DNA of 42,272 nt from Leptolyngbyaceae cyanobacterium M33_DOE_097 (GCA_015296075.1 DVDV01000108.1:1-42272); one strand, 5' to 3'; numbered from the stretch's first letter, positions 26,899 to 37,515 are shown. Numbers and translations: made by a program. The notes: a model not told the origin generated them from the letters alone.

Positions 26899-27693
26899 AT
26901 GTCGGATTTGACGAACTCTTCTGCCTTATTTGTTCAACTACAACAACGCTACCCCGGTGCTGGCCTCATCACTGAACTTGTGCAAGTCCATCAAGAACAG
27001 TTCATCGTGCGGGCACTGGTGCAGTTGGCGGGTGCGCCATTTGTATCGGGGATGGCGGCGGCTAAAACAATCGAGCAAGCAGAAGATGCTGCGCGGCAGC
27101 GAGTCATTCAACTCTTAGGCATCACGACTGGCAGCGAGTTAGCATCTGTGAAACCCTCGCTACAAAGCCATTTGCTCACAAGTCCGCTTGATAATGGTGG
27201 CTTGTTTTCGATGCCAACGCCACCACCTGTGTCGGAGCCTGACGAGCCTGCCCACGCGGCAGCGATCCCGCCGTTGCCGACTGCGACGTTTGCGCCCCTC
27301 TCAACTCCCGCGATCGCCGATCTAGCCCCACCCCCCGAAGAGATCAGCCCCATTCCACCCGAAATCAAACCCTTTGAGCCTGCTCCTAAAGAGACTCCAG
27401 CGCGAAAGAAATCAACGCGGGCAACAAAACCTGCGCCCGAACCCGAACCCGAACCGGATTTTCCGCCTGACTTCCCACCAGAAGAGCTGGAAGACCATAC
27501 ACCCGTCGATCTCTCGGAATTAATCGTGATGACCGATATTGAGATGCAACGGGTGGGGTGGAAGCGGAAAACAGGGCAAGAGCATTTGCTCGACACCTAT
27601 GGGGTCAAAACCCGCGCCGAACTCAACGAAGATCAGCTCCTGGAATTTCTCCATTTTTTGCGAGCACTTCCGTCTCAATACGACACAATGTGA
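26899..27693 (+). CDS. Proline-rich linker protein with dsRBD-like N-terminus
   Basis: I do not recognise this 264-residue protein with certainty. Residues about 8-75 (LFVQLQQRYPGAGLITELVQ, then AAAKTIEQAEDAARQRVIQLL) resemble a double-stranded-RNA-binding-type alpha-beta-beta-beta-alpha fold. Residues about 95-205 are Pro/Glu-rich and probably disordered, with repeated PEPEPEP and FPPDFPPEE units. The last 55 residues (SELIVMTDIEMQRVGWKRKTGQEHLLDTYGVKTRAELNEDQLLEFLHFL) form a compact helical module. I associate that module with tails of some cyanobacterial and phage DNA-binding proteins. A role in nucleic-acid binding is inference. It stands alone, with a small hairpin after the stop. Confidence 0.5.
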   Translation: MSDLTNSSALFVQLQQRYPGAGLITELVQVHQEQFIVRALVQLAGAPFVSGMAAAKTIEQAEDAARQRVIQLLGITTGSELASVKPSLQSHLLTSPLDNGGLFSMPTPPPVSEPDEPAHAAAIPPLPTATFAPLSTPAIADLAPPPEEISPIPPEIKPFEPAPKETPARKKSTRATKPAPEPEPEPDFPPDFPPEELEDHTPVDLSELIVMTDIEMQRVGWKRKTGQEHLLDTYGVKTRAELNEDQLLEFLHFLRALPSQYDTM

Positions 27694-28128
27694 GGCAGGC
27701 TCTGCTGATTTAAAGCAGAGTGATTTTGCTAACCGCTCGATCGCTGACTGAGGCTCTCAGAGTCTTTGCTTGGCTCAGTTTCGCTAATCACCGCTGTTGC
27801 TAATCAGTTGCCCTTTTAGGACCAGCGTTCTGACAGCAAACTAATTTGGCATGTTATGGATGCCTCAATCAAATTTCAGTTGGGCACTCTAAAACAATCA
27901 CAGGGTAGAGGAGTGAAGGGTTATTGACGCATCTATGACCCAACGAAACAGGAATCATAAATGGGTGGCACAACTCTTGACGGTTTGCTAACCTTTTCTC
28001 ACTCTAAGAAGATATCGAAGGCGTGTCACTTCTTAAGTCGGTGTAAAACGTATCAAAGATTGTCAAAAACAGACGAGCCTTCTTGCTACTATTCGTGAAT
28101 CAGTGCATCGCACGTGGAGATCACCCCT
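27694..28128. other. Intergenic region with one hairpin
   Basis: CTCTGCT (27700-27706) and AGCAGAG (27714-27720) form a 7-bp stem followed by TGATTTT, a weak terminator for the upstream gene. The remaining roughly 400 bp has no supported frame, repeat or RNA and probably holds the promoter of the HD-domain gene. Confidence 0.5.
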
Positions 28129-29517
28129 ATGGATCTGGAAGAGGATCAAAAACGGTGTTGTGAACGGTTAAATTGGGCGATCGCTCAACTGGGTGGTGAC
28201 CCAAACCCCAGCTTGATTGCTCGCATCGCTGGGCTTGTCATTCAGACGATGACGGGGCCGTGGCGCTTTTTTCATACGCCTGAGCATATTTTTGAGGTAG
28301 GCGAGTCCGGTGATGCGGTTGAAGTGTTGGCAGCCCTCTTTCATGATTTAGTCTATGTGCAGGTAGACCAGGGGGTTAGCGTGAATATCAGTGCGTTCAT
28401 CTCACCGTTTGTCAAAGAGGTGAATGGGCAACTGGTGATTCGCGATCGCGATGACTTGCCCGACGATCTGATGTTTGAGTTGATGCTGGGGGTGTTTGGC
28501 TTTCAGCCAGGGCAGGGTTTGATACCGACGGCTGGGCAAAATGAGTTTTTGAGCGCAGTGATTGGCGCAAAGTGCTTGCAACACGCCCTTTCTCTGGGCA
28601 GTATTGCTGAAATTGCGAGCTGTATTGAAGCGACGATTCCTTTTCGGGGCCGAGCCGAAGATGGCTCAACTCCTGGTGAGCGGTTGCATCACCGTTTAGA
28701 AGCGGTTAACCAAACCTATTCGCTGGGCTGGAGTACGGCGGCTATCGATGCGATCGTCAAGCGAGCCGTTCGACTGGCGAATCGCGATGTCGAAAACTTT
28801 GCTTACCCGGCTTCGGCTGACTTTCTCGACAACACCTGGAACTTGTTGCCTGAAACAAACCATGATTTAGCAAATGCCAACTCCTACACCGTTTACGGGT
28901 ATCGGATGTCACTGCAAAAGATGGAAGGGTTTATGTACTTCCTAAAGCCCGAACTGGTGTTTCAGCGCTTTCAAAACGAGCCCGAAGAAGCCGTCTATCA
29001 ACAACTGGTCGAGCGAACCGGGCGCAATTTAGACGTTGCCCGTCTCTATTTGGGCAGTAAACTTCTGTCGATCGCCGTTGTAGAAGCCCTTTCGCGACGA
29101 ATTGGGCGCGATATTCCCCTGGCCACGATGATGGGTGAGCTACCCTCGTTTGGGGTAACAACCGCTCAACTCGAAAACTTTCTGCCAATAGTCGATGTGA
29201 TGCCCTACCCCCCCGAAACGGATCTAGAGTGGGAAGTTTTGAGCCTGCTTGAAAAGGGCCGGAGTCAGTCGTCTTCCTATGACATTAAAAACTCACCCGT
29301 TGCAACCTACTTGATTAAGTCGCTTGGTTTCAAAGCTTCACGAGAACTTTTGAAAGAGGCAAAAGCCTTCTTTAAGGGCGATTTAACAGCTGAAGAGTTT
29401 TTGCAATGCTGCGATCGCTCGGTGCTGGAACCGATTGTTTCAGGGGTGGCAAAAGTTTTTGCAAGTCGTCAAGAAGCAGTACAGCGCGAGCGAATTAGTA
29501 GCCAAGTGCATTCCTAA
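28129..29517 (+). CDS. HD-superfamily metal-dependent phosphohydrolase-like protein
   Basis: This 462-residue protein starts at the ATG at 28129, which has GGAGA eleven nucleotides upstream. A GTG 15 bp earlier is an alternative. The first third has the HD-domain layout: FFHTPEHIFEV (His49, His53), ALFHDLVY (His72-Asp73) and a later Asp in LANRDVENFAY. Histidines and aspartates of this type bind a metal pair in HD enzymes. The C-terminal 200 residues are helical with no domain I recognise. The substrate is unknown. The CHASE2 kinase gene begins 80 bp downstream on the same strand, so a signalling link is possible. Confidence 0.7.
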   Translation: MDLEEDQKRCCERLNWAIAQLGGDPNPSLIARIAGLVIQTMTGPWRFFHTPEHIFEVGESGDAVEVLAALFHDLVYVQVDQGVSVNISAFISPFVKEVNGQLVIRDRDDLPDDLMFELMLGVFGFQPGQGLIPTAGQNEFLSAVIGAKCLQHALSLGSIAEIASCIEATIPFRGRAEDGSTPGERLHHRLEAVNQTYSLGWSTAAIDAIVKRAVRLANRDVENFAYPASADFLDNTWNLLPETNHDLANANSYTVYGYRMSLQKMEGFMYFLKPELVFQRFQNEPEEAVYQQLVERTGRNLDVARLYLGSKLLSIAVVEALSRRIGRDIPLATMMGELPSFGVTTAQLENFLPIVDVMPYPPETDLEWEVLSLLEKGRSQSSSYDIKNSPVATYLIKSLGFKASRELLKEAKAFFKGDLTAEEFLQCCDRSVLEPIVSGVAKVFASRQEAVQRERISSQVHS

Positions 29518-29597
29518 AAGCGAGATTCGTTTTGTAAGATGGGGCAGAAGCATCAGGGGCATTTGCGGATTCGATCTGCCGTCGTGTTACTTAAACA

Positions 29598-32072
29598 ATG
29601 CCTGAAAAACCGTCACATCAACAAACCGAAACTCTCTCTGTTAATCTACCTACGACTGTTCACCAGCAGTCGGTTACTCGGACTGTCACCTCAGTTCAAG
29701 CGCGTCGCACAGCTAAGCTAGGCCACTGGTTGATGGGCCTCTGGGCGCTCGCGGGGGCGATGTTAGCAGGCAGTCAATCCAATTTGAGCCAGATGCTTGA
29801 GCGGCAAGCCCAGATCTGGTTTTTTGAGTTGCGCGGTCCTGTAGCAGCTCCACCCGAAATTGTGATTCTAGGGCTGGATGAAGACTCAACCATGCAGGGT
29901 ACCCAGATCTACCCGACCGATCCCCAAAAGTTTGCTGATCTGGAACCGCTCCAAAATGCCCCACCTAAGCGCAGTGCCTACGCGATCGCGATTGATCGGT
30001 TAATGCAAGCAGGTGCAAAGGCGATCGCGGTCGATGTTGTGATGGATGCTGTGGGGTCTGATCCCAAAGCGGATCAACACCTGAGTCAGGTATTGGCAAA
30101 ATATCCCAATCGCGTTACTTTAGCCGCTCAGTTTGACACGGTTTTGACGGATAGCGGGCAACGCACCCAGGTCATCACCCCCAACCCCATTTTTGAGTCT
30201 GCGTCCTTATCCATTGGGCATATCAATTTTTCGCCAGCCGCCAATGGCAAGATTCATTCCTTGGGCAACCAGTACCCTAAACTGGTCGCGCAAACCTACC
30301 CCCCCGAAATCGCAGCTGACTTTTTAGAGAACAGTGGGCAACTCCCCTCCTTTGCCGAAGCCGTGTTAAAAGCGGCCAACTTGCCCTTCGACCCCAATCA
30401 CGGCACCGACATTTTTTATTACGGTCCCAAAGACACCTTTCGACACATACCCATCTGGCATGTACTCGATCGCGAAAATTGGCAAAAGTATCTCAAAGAG
30501 GGGGCATTTAAGGACAAGATTGTCTTAATTGGCCCCACCGCCGCAAACTACCGCGATTTCCATAGTGCGCCGTTTTCGGGTACATTTCGCTACCCCAACC
30601 AAATGACAGGGATTGAGATCAACGCCAACGCGATCGCTACTCTGCTTTACAATCGCGCCATTTCAACGGCGATTCCTCATCCCTGGGGGCAAGCCGCCTA
30701 CGTCTTAGTGCTTGTCTTAGGTGCGGGTTGGCTGCAAAGTCGGGCACAGCGATCGCCCGTCCAACTGGCTCTGTCTAGCGCGATGGTTTTAGGAGTTGCG
30801 CTTGTCAGTTATGGGGTGTTTACCTACGGCTATCGGATTTTGCCAGCTGCCGTGCCAATGGGGGCGATCGCGGCGAGTGGCGTCACCTACTTTTTGACCC
30901 AGACGGTGAGCGATTACCTGCGCCGCTTACAGCTACGCCAAACCCTGGCACAGTACGCCAATTCACCAATTGTGCAAGAAATTATTAGCCAGCAGGAGGA
31001 TTTGCAAGACATCCTGAGCCAACGTGAAAAAGCCGTTTTTGGCAAGTTACTGGCTAACCGCTATCGCATTGTCAAAGTGTTGGGTTCAGGCGGATTTAGC
31101 GAAACCTACATCTCAGAAGACATCCATCGTCCTGGGAACCCAATATGTGTGGTCAAGCACCTGCGCCTCATCAGCGACAACCCCAAACTGCTAAAACTGG
31201 CGCGGCTTTTGTTTCAACGCGAAGCCAACACGCTAGAACGGTTGGGTAAACACGATCGCATCCCACAGCTACTCGCCTATTTTGAAGAAGCGGGCGAATT
31301 CTACCTCGTCCAAGAATTTATTGCCGGACACCCCCTCAGTACCGAGTTGCGAATTGGCATTCCGCTGCCGGAAGTGCGGGTGGTTGCCATTATGAAAGAG
31401 CTGCTAGAGATCTTGGAATTTGTGCACGGGCAAAATGTCATTCACCGAGACATCAAGCCGAGCAACGTGATTCGCCGGAAGTCTGATCACAAGTTGGTGT
31501 TGATTGATTTTGGAGCCGTCAAGGAAATTTCTGCCTTAGTTGACGAACCCGAACAAAGTAGCGTCACCGTCGGCATCGGCACTAAGGGCTTTATGCCCAA
31601 TGAGCAGTATGCCGGAAATCCTCGATTTAACAGCGACATCTATGCAATTGGCATGACTGGCATTCAAGCATTGACCGGGCTGCCACCCAGCAACCTCAAG
31701 ACTGATCCCCAAACGGGGGAAGTACTCTGGCGCGATCGCACTCAGGTGAGCCGTGTTCTGGCTGATGTCATCAGCAAAATGGTACTCTACGACTTCACCA
31801 AGCGCTATCAGTCTGTGCAAGAAGTTTTGCAAGACCTGGAAAAAGTTGAATCTGCTTCAGTCGCAACTAATTGGGCGTTTGAGGCGATTCCTGCAGGAGA
31901 ACGACCAGCCCCAGCCAATGAACCCGTTACGCTCTCTGAAGAAGACCCATTCTTCTATGCCCCCACTCGCCAGTGGCTCTCAACCTCGCCGACTTCTGAT
32001 GTTGTAGAAGCTATGCAGGAAGTGGATGAGTATCAAGCGGAGAGAGAAATAAATGAGGAGAAAGAGAAATAG
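29598..32072 (+). CDS. CHASE2-domain Ser/Thr protein kinase
   Basis: This 824-residue receptor-like kinase has one N-terminal membrane helix (about 43-58). An extracytoplasmic CHASE2 sensor (about 65-350) includes WFFELRGPVAAPPEIVILGLDEDS and DKIVLIGPTAANYRDFHSAPF. Three membrane helices follow (about 365-435). The cytoplasmic Hanks-type kinase (about 490-765) has GSGGFSETY, Lys520, HRDIKPSN (616-623) and DFG (637-639), so it should be active. It ends in a charged Glu/Lys tail. The ligand is unknown. It is the second kinase in the window but has a different architecture from the 4-Cys one. Confidence 0.92.
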   Translation: MPEKPSHQQTETLSVNLPTTVHQQSVTRTVTSVQARRTAKLGHWLMGLWALAGAMLAGSQSNLSQMLERQAQIWFFELRGPVAAPPEIVILGLDEDSTMQGTQIYPTDPQKFADLEPLQNAPPKRSAYAIAIDRLMQAGAKAIAVDVVMDAVGSDPKADQHLSQVLAKYPNRVTLAAQFDTVLTDSGQRTQVITPNPIFESASLSIGHINFSPAANGKIHSLGNQYPKLVAQTYPPEIAADFLENSGQLPSFAEAVLKAANLPFDPNHGTDIFYYGPKDTFRHIPIWHVLDRENWQKYLKEGAFKDKIVLIGPTAANYRDFHSAPFSGTFRYPNQMTGIEINANAIATLLYNRAISTAIPHPWGQAAYVLVLVLGAGWLQSRAQRSPVQLALSSAMVLGVALVSYGVFTYGYRILPAAVPMGAIAASGVTYFLTQTVSDYLRRLQLRQTLAQYANSPIVQEIISQQEDLQDILSQREKAVFGKLLANRYRIVKVLGSGGFSETYISEDIHRPGNPICVVKHLRLISDNPKLLKLARLLFQREANTLERLGKHDRIPQLLAYFEEAGEFYLVQEFIAGHPLSTELRIGIPLPEVRVVAIMKELLEILEFVHGQNVIHRDIKPSNVIRRKSDHKLVLIDFGAVKEISALVDEPEQSSVTVGIGTKGFMPNEQYAGNPRFNSDIYAIGMTGIQALTGLPPSNLKTDPQTGEVLWRDRTQVSRVLADVISKMVLYDFTKRYQSVQEVLQDLEKVESASVATNWAFEAIPAGERPAPANEPVTLSEEDPFFYAPTRQWLSTSPTSDVVEAMQEVDEYQAEREINEEKEK

Positions 32073-32100
32073 CAAACGGGCGATCAGAGCAGGAACTGCC

Positions 32101-32478
32101 TTATTGATTTTGCTGCAAGCGCACTTTGGCAGCCTGCTCAAACCATTTCACAACGTGTGAAACCGTCAAATCTTCGATCGCAACGTCTGCGTTAGCCGCA
32201 GCTTGTTGGAGTGGCTTGCGCGATGAAACCACCATTTGAGCAAAAAAGCTGCGAAAGTCTCGGTCGATGTCACCTTCCAGACTTTGGTCTTGATAGACCC
32301 AATCTTCGATTTGCTCTGGGTTCAAATCGTGAATTGCCATCTGCTGTTGCTCTGCTATGAGCTTGAGCGATCGCAGGGCATAGATTGCCACACGTGCCGC
32401 AAACTTATCTTGAGAAGTCATCAACGCCTGATCAACCTCAGCGCATTCGGCAACAGTTAAAAAGTCAGCAGACTGCAT
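32101..32478 (-). CDS. Small conserved cyanobacterial protein of unknown function
   Basis: This 125-residue, all-helical soluble protein (MQSADFLTVAECAEVDQALM) has no motif I recognise. It has Gln/Ala/Asp-rich helices and a WVYQDQSLEGDIDRDFRSFF segment. It converges on the kinase gene with only 28 bp between stops, and starts 265 bp from gap1, which is divergent. Composition and codon use match the neighbours, so it is probably a real gene. Confidence 0.65.
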   Translation of the reverse strand: MQSADFLTVAECAEVDQALMTSQDKFAARVAIYALRSLKLIAEQQQMAIHDLNPEQIEDWVYQDQSLEGDIDRDFRSFFAQMVVSSRKPLQQAAANADVAIEDLTVSHVVKWFEQAAKVRLQQNQ

Positions 32479-32731
32479 ACGATAAACCTTGAGCGATGTC
32501 TTAGCCCATTGTATTCAGCCAGGGGCGATCAAGGGGTCGTCTTGCCCTCATACCTTTGGAATTAAAACATCTTGAAGCTAGAAACCTGGGTTTAGCCATA
32601 TCGGACGCTCTTTGACAATTCTTAAAATGCCCGTAAGCACTGTTTTATAGGGACTTCCAGCAGGTGCGATCGGATGTTCTAGACTAACGCTCCCCCGCCG
32701 CCCTACGATTTACACTCAGAGAAAGTTTTGA

Positions 32732-33772
<1,041 letters not shown>

Positions 33773-33799
33773 AGTCTGCTGCAAGATGACTCTGCAAGA

Positions 33800-33834
33800 C
33801 CCTGGATTCTAGAAGAATCTGGGGCTTTAAATTT
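33800..33834. terminator. Probable terminator between gap1 and hydrolase gene
   Basis: GATTCT-AGA-AGAATC, flanked by CC/GG pairs, forms an imperfect stem followed by CTTTAAATTT. It sits between convergent stops. Confidence 0.45.
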
Positions 33835-34732
33835 CTGGGGCAAGTTGGTTTAGATAACGGCGAATCAGGGCGATCGTCACAGCAGGTAACTCTAGTTGAG
33901 GCGTTAGTCCAACTTCCTCTAACACATCAAACTTTTGAATCGCCTGGGGATTGAGATCCGCTAAGCGCCGCCCAATCTGCGGCCCGGTAAACTGAGACTT
34001 GCGCCCCCAAAGAATCGCCGTTGGTACTGTGAGTTGAGACACATAGTTGGCCAGGTCAAAACACAAGTCACCCCGCACAAATGAAAGGGCGGTGTAGTCG
34101 GCGTTGGGTTGGCGAGCTGAGGCCAGGTAAGCATCAATAATCTCAGGATAAACGCGCTCAGGCCGTGCAAATTGGCGTTGTTCTAAAAAACTACGAATCC
34201 CTTGAGGCGTGGCGACACCAAAGTTATAAAGGACGCGATCCAGCACAGGAGTGCTGACCAGTTGGGCAAAGAAGCTGCGGCTGTAGTCTTCACCAAAGTC
34301 TGACAAACCTGCTGGGGTCGTCAAAATTAAGCAGCGAAATAATTCAGGATGCGCGATCGCCACTCGGATCGTCATCGCCGCTGTCAGTGAAGAGGCAATC
34401 ACAGGCACAGGTGTTGGGCAGGTGGCCTGTAGAAATTCGGCGATCGTAGTGAGGAAATCTTCGACATGATAGGGACGCTCTAAGTGATCAGAACGGCCCC
34501 ACCCGATTAAATCAGGGGCGATGATACGGTATTGCGTCGCAAACGCCGGAAAAACTTTTGACCATTCGTAGGCAGAGGAACCACCACCAAACCCATGCAG
34601 AAAGACAAGGTGGGGGCGATCGTCGATTGGCTCGCCCGCAACTAGCCAGGGCGCTGATTCTTGGGTGTAGTAGACTATCTTACCCAGGGAGGTAAGAATG
34701 GAGCGTTGACCAAAGCCTGGGGGGATTAGCAT
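33827..34732 (-). CDS. Alpha/beta hydrolase-fold protein with degenerate catalytic triad
   Basis: This 301-residue protein has a clear alpha/beta hydrolase fold: LVFLHGFGGGSSAYEW oxyanion region, RIIAPDLIGWGRSD, and VIASSLTAAMTIRVAIAHPE where the nucleophile elbow should be. Ser115 is kept, but the flanking glycines of GxSxG are Ala113 and Thr117. The acid position in AILWGRKSQFTG is Ser246 instead of Asp. The catalytic His position in EEVGLTPQLELP is Leu276. It therefore probably lacks normal hydrolase activity and may act as a binding protein or use other residues. The protein is full length with no frameshift, so it looks selected. It converges on gap1. Confidence 0.8.
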   Translation of the reverse strand: MLIPPGFGQRSILTSLGKIVYYTQESAPWLVAGEPIDDRPHLVFLHGFGGGSSAYEWSKVFPAFATQYRIIAPDLIGWGRSDHLERPYHVEDFLTTIAEFLQATCPTPVPVIASSLTAAMTIRVAIAHPELFRCLILTTPAGLSDFGEDYSRSFFAQLVSTPVLDRVLYNFGVATPQGIRSFLEQRQFARPERVYPEIIDAYLASARQPNADYTALSFVRGDLCFDLANYVSQLTVPTAILWGRKSQFTGPQIGRRLADLNPQAIQKFDVLEEVGLTPQLELPAVTIALIRRYLNQLAPEI

Positions 34733-34889
34733 ATTGGCAAAGGAGCGATGTGATGATGGGGGAACTTTCCTATTGTGTCATGCTGCTCTTTGGATGGTTT
34801 TTTTAGAAAGGAAGGTTGTACACCTCTGAGGTCACACCGAGACTTTGGAAAAGAGATTAGCGATCGCGTTGGGGATCTGCGAATAATTG

Positions 34890-35260
34890 GCTAGGGTTTG
34901 AAGCGGAGATTTGGGTGCGGCGGAGCCGCCTGATCGGGGGACTTCCCCCCTCGGGGCCTCACTCCCTGTAAGGGCGTTTCGCGAAACGCCCCGACAAGGT
35001 TATACGTGTTTGTGTTGAATGGTCAGCTAGCCAAGCGTTGCGGGTCGCAAGCTTAGGCACTTCGATCGTTTACAGAGGGGACGGGTGACGTGAGGCGGAG
35101 GGGGCAGGCGCGATCGCCCTTGTAATTTGCCTCAAGCGCTTTGCTTTGGGAGCGCCTCGCGAAAGCGGTCTGACTTTAGAAATTGCTTTTTGTCAGGAAG
35201 GCAAGATGTAGTTTAAGCCTGCTTCGCAGGCTTCCCACCCCACCCTTAACCCCCTTTGCT
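34890..35260. repeat. Intergenic mosaic repeat, copy B (inverted to copy A)
   Basis: 34953-35023 is the inverted copy of 25482-25552 with one mismatch, including the palindrome GGGCGTTTCGCGAAACGCCC. The flank GGCGGAGCCGCC near 34918-34930 also matches. The second module of copy A recurs at 35203-35250 (AGCCTGC-TTC-GCAGGCT) in the same relative orientation, but on the other side of the core. The elements are therefore mosaics of shuffled modules. Confidence 0.85.
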
Positions 35261-35508
35261 CAAACCCTGGAATCAGCAACACCTTCCGCAGGGGAGGCGA
35301 GGGGAGGCGGTTCGGCTCCTCGCGGGGGGTTTGGGGGCGTCGCCCCCAAGGTTTGTCGGCTCGAAAAAACTGCTTTAAGAAAAAGCCCTTTCTGCTGAAA
35401 TTCGCGAAATTTTAGAGGCGAGCGAGCTACCAGACTGAGGAACTTTATATAAGCAGCAACGGCTCAAACAGGCATAACAAGCAAGCCCAAAACTAAGCAA
35501 GCTCACTC
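35261..35508. other. GC-rich repeat-like spacer, no gene
   Basis: This continues the repeat region with GGGGAGGCGAGGGGAGGCGG and a GGGGGCG-TCG-CCCCC hairpin near 35333-35347. A 71-codon frame across it is repeat-derived in composition and I do not support it as a gene. It separates copy B from the TPR gene. Confidence 0.5.
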
Positions 35509-36558
35509 TTACCGTCTTTCAGTTTTCATGTTCATCAGTTGCAACTTCAGCCGAGCTTCCTTACTCCCATCCTGCAACGTTTGGGCAAGAGCGATCGCCG
35601 CCTCGTAATTTTTTTCAGCTTCTGGGTAATTTTTGGCGAGCCAATATGTCTCAGCAAGCTGTTGCAAAGTCTCTAACTCAAGCTGACTATTTTCACGAAA
35701 CTGCGCGACTTCCAGTTGCTCATTCAACAGATCAATCGCTTGCAGATAATTGTTCTGCAACACAAAAATGGGCACGGAACCCTCAATAGCCTTCAACTGA
35801 TTCGTGCGATCGCGATTCAACCGCGCAATCCGCAACGCCAAACCGTAGTAATTAATTGCCTCACGATACTGATCCTGAGCCTCGTAGAGATCCCCTAGCA
35901 AGTTCAGCGTCGTTGCCTCCATCACCGGATCAGCTGCCCGGCGACCTGCTTTGAGAGCCAGTTCATACTGCACCTGCGCCTGTCCATAATCTCTCAACGT
36001 AAACGCCAGCAATCCCAAACTATCACGCGATTGCGCCTCACCGTGGTAGTTCTTAATTACCTCCGCTATTTGTAGAGCTTCAGTAAACAAAGGTTTAGCC
36101 GACTGATACGCCTGACGTTGTAGCAAAACCCGCCCTACCCCATTAAGGGCGTAGATTTGAGCCTGCAAATCACCCCGATCGCGCGCAATCGCCAGCCGTC
36201 TGCGATACGCGTCTTCTGACTCTCGCAAATAGCCCAAATCAAAATAGGCAGAACCTAAATAGGTGTAGACAATGCCTTGTGATGACACCTCACCTAACAC
36301 CTGGTAGTTATCCAAAGCCTTTCGCCAAACCGCGATCGCCGCTAACAGTTGACCTTGCGCCTCTAGCTGGCGGCCTTCTTGCAACAAGCGATCTGCCTCA
36401 TCGCGCCGCTGTATCGCAGTCACCCCAAGCGGATTGCGGAGTTGCCGATCAATCGAAGCTCCCTGCGCCTGAGTCACCGGAGCAAGCCCTAGCACACCAA
36501 AAGCTGCGATCGCGGCGATCAATCCGAGACTACTTACCCCACCGCTTTGAGCCATCAT
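35509..36558 (-). CDS. Secreted TPR protein
   Basis: This 349-residue protein opens with a signal-peptide-like segment (MMAQSGGVSSLGLIAAIAAFGVLGLAPVTQAQG, cleavage near residue 32). About six tetratricopeptide repeats fill residues 50-345, for example GIVYTYLGSAYFDLGYLRES, ATTLNLLGDLYEAQDQYREA and QLAETYWLAKNYPEAEKNYE. It is probably a periplasmic scaffold, and the partner is unknown. The start lies 36 bp after the stop of the sigma-like gene on the same strand, so the two are likely cotranscribed. Confidence 0.85.
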   Translation of the reverse strand: MMAQSGGVSSLGLIAAIAAFGVLGLAPVTQAQGASIDRQLRNPLGVTAIQRRDEADRLLQEGRQLEAQGQLLAAIAVWRKALDNYQVLGEVSSQGIVYTYLGSAYFDLGYLRESEDAYRRRLAIARDRGDLQAQIYALNGVGRVLLQRQAYQSAKPLFTEALQIAEVIKNYHGEAQSRDSLGLLAFTLRDYGQAQVQYELALKAGRRAADPVMEATTLNLLGDLYEAQDQYREAINYYGLALRIARLNRDRTNQLKAIEGSVPIFVLQNNYLQAIDLLNEQLEVAQFRENSQLELETLQQLAETYWLAKNYPEAEKNYEAAIALAQTLQDGSKEARLKLQLMNMKTERR

Positions 36559-36594
36559 CCTTCCTCGCTCAAATCTGCAACCTTAGCATTCCCC

Positions 36595-37254
36595 TCATGA
36601 AACCCGAACTTCAGCATTCGCCTCAACTCGAAGTGGATTTTGCTCCATATAGATCTCTTGAATATCTGATGGAACAGCCGCTTGCAGTAATTGATACCCT
36701 TCTTGAAGACGCGCTTTCACTTCTGCCGGAGCAATCATTTCACCTTCTGCCTGCAAATACGCCGAGATGCGAGTCTCACTCCAGCCAAACGTCTGCGCCA
36801 TCAACACCATAATTCGCAAGTCAGGCGGCAACTGACCCAATGCCCGTTCGACATAACACCACAATGGCGGTGGCGCTTCGCTCAATGTATAGTGAATCGA
36901 CTCAACCGGAGGCAGACTCGACTGATTAATGCAAATCGCTGTCACGTTAATCAACCAACTTTGCAGGGTTACAGCCACCCCACTCTGAGTTGACAAAGAC
37001 CGCAAATCTAACCCACCCAGCTCATGAAACACGTGTCGCCAGGTACTCGCAAAGAGATAGTCAGCTTGTACGGGCGATCGCGCCGAATGCCGAATCAGCG
37101 TGTAAACCATTGAGCAATAACGGCAAAACAATGCCACAAAATACTGCCCCTGATCGGGATGCCGCTGAAACAAAGTCAAGAGGTCTTGATCACTGTAGTG
37201 GTTCAGCGCTTTAACAATGGAATGATTGCTTTCAGGAAAGGTGGGAATTTGCAC
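36595..37254 (-). CDS. Divergent ECF-like sigma factor
   Basis: This 219-residue protein starts with GTG at 37254, as no ATG is available in the N-terminal part. Residues about 20-75 (SDQDLLTLFQRHPDQGQYFVALFCRYCSMVYTLI) resemble sigma region 2. Residues about 140-195 (ALGQLPPDLRIMVLMAQTFGWSETRISAYLQ, then KARLQEGYQLLQAAVP) resemble a region 4 helix-turn-helix. It is more divergent than typical ECF factors. It forms a probable operon with the secreted TPR protein. An anti-sigma factor is not evident. A role in transcription is inferred from this pattern only. Confidence 0.65.
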   Translation of the reverse strand: MQIPTFPESNHSIVKALNHYSDQDLLTLFQRHPDQGQYFVALFCRYCSMVYTLIRHSARSPVQADYLFASTWRHVFHELGGLDLRSLSTQSGVAVTLQSWLINVTAICINQSSLPPVESIHYTLSEAPPPLWCYVERALGQLPPDLRIMVLMAQTFGWSETRISAYLQAEGEMIAPAEVKARLQEGYQLLQAAVPSDIQEIYMEQNPLRVEANAEVRVS

Positions 37255-37515
37255 AGTACGGTACCCAGGTGGCTCTTACCAGATAGATGGATTCGACCTT
37301 AAGTGAATATAGACGCTTTTTGCAAAATGGCAGCATTTTTTCAAAAATGGTTATCAAAATGGGCAAAATCCGCATCAGTCCTCAGCTTTATCCTTCCTTC
37401 AAATAGAAAATAAAATCCCGGTTTCGGTGCAACAATAAAATGCAAGATAAACTGAAGAAAGAGTGAGACTTGTCTCTCGTGTAAGTTGTTGTAATTTGCT
37501 TCTGGTTTCTGCCGC

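Noticed and set aside
35183-35398. 71-codon open frame in the repeat region
   Set aside because: It lies across repeat modules and low-complexity GC-rich sequence with no protein-like pattern.
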